Under the pieces are notes generated by a model. It was given only the letters and a program-made list of their open reading frames with translations. It had not been told where the DNA came from and ran no database searches. DNA of 64,000 nucleotides. Source: Euonymus europaeus (taxonomy: Eukaryota > Streptophyta > Magnoliopsida > Celastrales > Celastraceae). The translations under genes were made by a program, and so were the position numbers. The number at the start of each line of letters is the position of its first letter. Position 1 is the first letter of the stretch. Positions 61,290 through 64,000 of the stretch are shown here, one piece after another. The stretch is from NCBI GenBank assembly GCA_963580455.1, contig OY756962.1, positions 22,891,001 to 22,955,000 on the forward strand, read 5' to 3'.

Positions 61290-62110
61290 AACTTTATTTA
61301 TCCTTTAAAATAGGTATGGAGCAGGATTTAAAAAGAGTTCCGCTCTAAATGGTTTTTTAGTTATAAAAATTTTCAATAGGTGGTTGAGATGATATAATTT
61401 TTGTTCTTGATACATACATGAAATTCGAAAATTCTTTCATTAGATAAAAGTTATTGTCAATAGAACAATATTAAGAAATGCAAGCTTATTTGAGAATATA
61501 AATGTATACACTGTATGCTAATAAAAGTTTTTTGTTAGATGACATCTCAGTGAGGAATATCTTCTACATCAAGTTCCTTAGTCAATATAATAAGCACATA
61601 TCAAGTTGTCTATACTCTCTCACTCAATATTATCTTCCATAAATCTCAATTTATCGCCTAATATACTAAATTTTTGGTACAAGATCATGTAAAGAGCACT
61701 TATATCCTTTCATCAAATTTTTTTCGCTAGTAGAAAATGTGCTGAGTAGTCATTTAGTACATCTCTCCAAAAAAAAGAATTTATTACTTATGAAATTATG
61801 TAATTTGTGAATTTAAAGAAATTATGAATAATTTAATTTACTTTTCTAATTGTATCAAAATCAGAAAAAGAAATTTCCAGCAATAGAATGTGCTCACGAA
61901 TGAGGTCTATTTTTAATAGTGTGACCTTATCTTCGTTGGTTTTTGGAGGAGGGCAAGCATCTTTCCACAAATTTGTACATACGTGCATCACTTTAGATGA
62001 CATGTATAGACACACTTTTGTTACGTCCAAGCTTTCCAAAAATCTTATGTCTTCATTGACATCTCAGAAAAATAAGGAATTTAACACCATTTTGATATTT
62101 GGATATGTAA
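61290..62110. repeat. Second copy of the dispersed repeat seen at 55190-56110
   Basis: See the similarity blocks described for the first copy. Within and next to this copy there are also short direct repeats: GCACATATCAAGTTGTC at 61190 and again at 61594, and AAGTTATTG(G/T)CAATA at about 61167 and 61447. Confidence 0.45.
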
Positions 62111-62159
62111 ACATAAAAATTGCAAGAGTACAATTAAATAGAATTATTGGGTTTTAAAT

Positions 62160-63110
62160 GGACTCTAAATTAAATTAATTTAATTTTTGAGGAGTTTGGT
62201 TGAAAGGATAAAATCTAAGATAAATCAAATTCAAATAAAATTAAATTAAAATTAAAAAGATAATCACTAATTAAGTGATTTCACTATAATACCTTTAATA
62301 TCAAGGTTAAGGGTAAGGATATGTAAAGTAAATTTCATCTCTCCCTTTACCTATAAATACGAGAGGGAGTGAAAATTTATAAAATTTTCTAAAGTCTCTC
62401 AAATTTATTTGGAATTCAAGTTCTCCAAATCCGGAATTTTTAAAATTCTCTAGAGTGGAGAAGAAAAGTTACGAACTTTGGGAAAACTTTCTCAAATTCT
62501 CCACAAGTGCAAGTCTCCAAATCCGAATTTTTTTGAATTCCTTCAAGTTCAAGTGCTCCAAATCAAAGTTCTTCAAGTTCAAGTGCAAGTCTCCAAATCC
62601 GGAATTCTTTGAATTCCTTCAAGTTCAAGTGCTCCAAATCAATGCCCTTCAAGTTCAAGTGCAAGTCTCAATCGAAATTCAGAATTCTTTGAATTCCTTC
62701 AAGTTCAAGTGTTCCAAATCAAAGTTCTCCAAATCCGGAATTCTTTGAATTCGTTGAAGTTCAAGTGCTCCAAGTCCAATTCCTCCAGGTTCAAGTTCTT
62801 CCCAAGTTCAGGTGATTCAAGTTCAAGTCAAGTCTTGTAAGTGCAAATTTCACGTTCTTCAAATCTCAAATCCAAAGTCCAACAAATCAAATCCAACTGG
62901 TGTTTATTACAAATTCATAGAATTTGTTTGAAGCATTCAAATGAGAATAAGAGGATTCAATGTTCAAGTTGAATACGCTAGGACAAGAGATCAAGTTCAT
63001 TTTTTTAGAAATTTGTAATTTGTACCAAGTTTTAATTGTATTTAATTTACACTCGAAATTTGTTGTGTACAACATCAACATTTTTTCTTCGAAACACATG
63101 CACTATTGAT
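62160..63110 (+). mobile_element. LTR-like sequence with TATA box and transcribed tandem repeats
   Basis: ACCTATAAATACGAGAGGGAG at 62350-62370 looks like a TATA box. It is followed by TTTCTAAAGTCTCTCAAATT and then the CAAGTTCAAGTGC array. In plants this layout is common in the U3-R-U5 part of LTR elements. I found no PBS or second LTR, so the limits and family are open. Confidence 0.4.
62460..62830 (+). repeat. Tandem array of CAAGTTCAAGTGCTCCAAAT units, about 76-80 bp
   Basis: TTCCTTCAAGTTCAAGTG blocks start at 62538, 62614 and 62694; a variant (TTCGTTGAAGTTCAAGTG) starts at 62750. Each is preceded by GGAATTCTTTGAA or a variant. Shorter CAAGTTCAAG sub-repeats fill the units. The frame through the array (FKFKCSKS...) is repeat-driven. 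Confidence 0.85.
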
Positions 63111-64000
63111 TTAGGGTAACATATTTGGGTAAGAGATATAATCGTCACAAAAAATACCCGTGGCTATGACATATACCGTATAGGGATGTTAAGTACACCC
63201 ATTAGGCTAGCTTTTAGAGTTGAAGTCCAATTTAGTGACAAGCAGTGCGAAATTGCAATTATGGTTTCACACCGTATGGAGAGGTGAGACACTAGAACCG
63301 ACATCCCACCAAATATGCTGCACAATACCAACAATTACATACCAATGAACATCAACCAAAAAGACTAGACTATTGGGTGGGTTTAGGGGAGAACCGACAC
63401 CACATTTATGCACAAATTTAGCGCAGAACCAATGCACTTTCACAGGTGGAAATGTGCGCTACCTAATGAACCAATGCATGCCACTCAATCTCTATGCAAT
63501 ATACACACCAAATCTCCCCATCCAATCCAATTTGAATGAGAGGACAGAAACATGAGTCCTGCTAAAAAACATGGTCCTTAAAAGCACTATTTCAAAGAAT
63601 TCTATGACAGTAGGACCTATAATAAGGGTTAAGTGAAGGATTCATGTTCATAAAACTCACAAAAAAAGAACATATAACATCATGTTTTTTTTATCTTTCA
63701 AATTACAGCCTAACCTGTTGGCACAATCCTCCTCAGTCAAAGTTAAAATTCCTCAACTCCAAACAAGGGTGACACACCTAACTATTTTGCATAGCAATTT
63801 AGAATAATGTGAAGGTATGCGTAACCCAGAGCTATAGACTTCTAAGTCAAGTCCAGGCTTTAAACACCACCAAATCACTGTGAGGAGTCAGCTAGGCACA
63901 ATCAAATTTACGGAACATTGTGCCATAATAAAGGTAACTCCTACAAGTCAAAACCTCAATCAAACAACAAATATATTTAATAAACTGATAAGAACAATGA
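63111..64000. other. Window end; no gene recognised
   Basis: No frame here has a recognisable domain or splice structure. The DNA is of mixed composition and could be the edge of a further repeat or the 3' region of a gene that lies beyond the window. Confidence 0.5.

Noticed and set aside
62455..62748. 97-codon + frame rich in FKFKCSK repeats
   Set aside because: It is a by-product of the CAAGTTCAAGTGC tandem array, not a conserved protein.

Overview
This window is nuclear DNA from a flowering plant, most likely a eudicot. The genes carry GT-AG introns in AT-rich DNA. All recognisable proteins belong to plant families (a CSLC glucan synthase, an ANT-type double AP2 factor, a QLQ/WRC growth-regulating factor). 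The spaces between genes are filled with plant-type transposon debris. I cannot name the species. I see no bacterial operon, CRISPR array, rRNA or tRNA gene.

Layout. 1-608: the possible 3' end of an unidentified gene, then a promoter with site II (TGGGCC) elements and a telo-box. 609-5548 (+): a seven-exon membrane-anchored J-domain protein with a TRIM mini-retrotransposon in intron 2. 7361-8168: an inverted-repeat element. 8288-10826: a decayed Mutator-like transposase with an OTU-like tail. 11000-11100: a strong hairpin. 11183-12873 (+): a small helix-hairpin-helix protein. 12874-18921: mostly empty. 18922-21410 (+): a cellulose-synthase-like C (CSLC12-type) gene. 21411-28091: non-coding, with two MITE-like elements. 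28092-30803 (-): AINTEGUMENTA. 38540-40346 (-): a two-RRM protein with an apparent frameshift. 40740-49778: transposon remnants. 49779-53165 (+): a growth-regulating factor with a miR396 site. 53166-64000: a gene desert with a Tourist-like MITE, LTR pieces and tandem repeats.

Biology. Two regulators of organ growth, ANT and a GRF1/2-type GRF, lie about 19 kb apart in head-to-head orientation. From memory, ANT and GRF2 are neighbours in Arabidopsis (At4g37750, At4g37740), so this looks like conserved microsynteny. The GRF carries the canonical miR396 target. CSLC makes the xyloglucan backbone needed for wall expansion, but its closeness to the growth regulators need not be functional.

The least ordinary points are: a 193-bp tandem duplication in the GRF gene that copies the end of its QLQ exon together with the donor site; a frame break in the same gene that needs either a 47-nt intron or an indel; a one-base frameshift in the RRM gene; a transposon-borne OTU-like domain whose catalytic Cys codon reads Tyr; and several inverted-repeat transposon families with matching copies inside the window. 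Exon limits were worked out by hand from splice sites, reading phase and family resemblance, with no transcript or database evidence.
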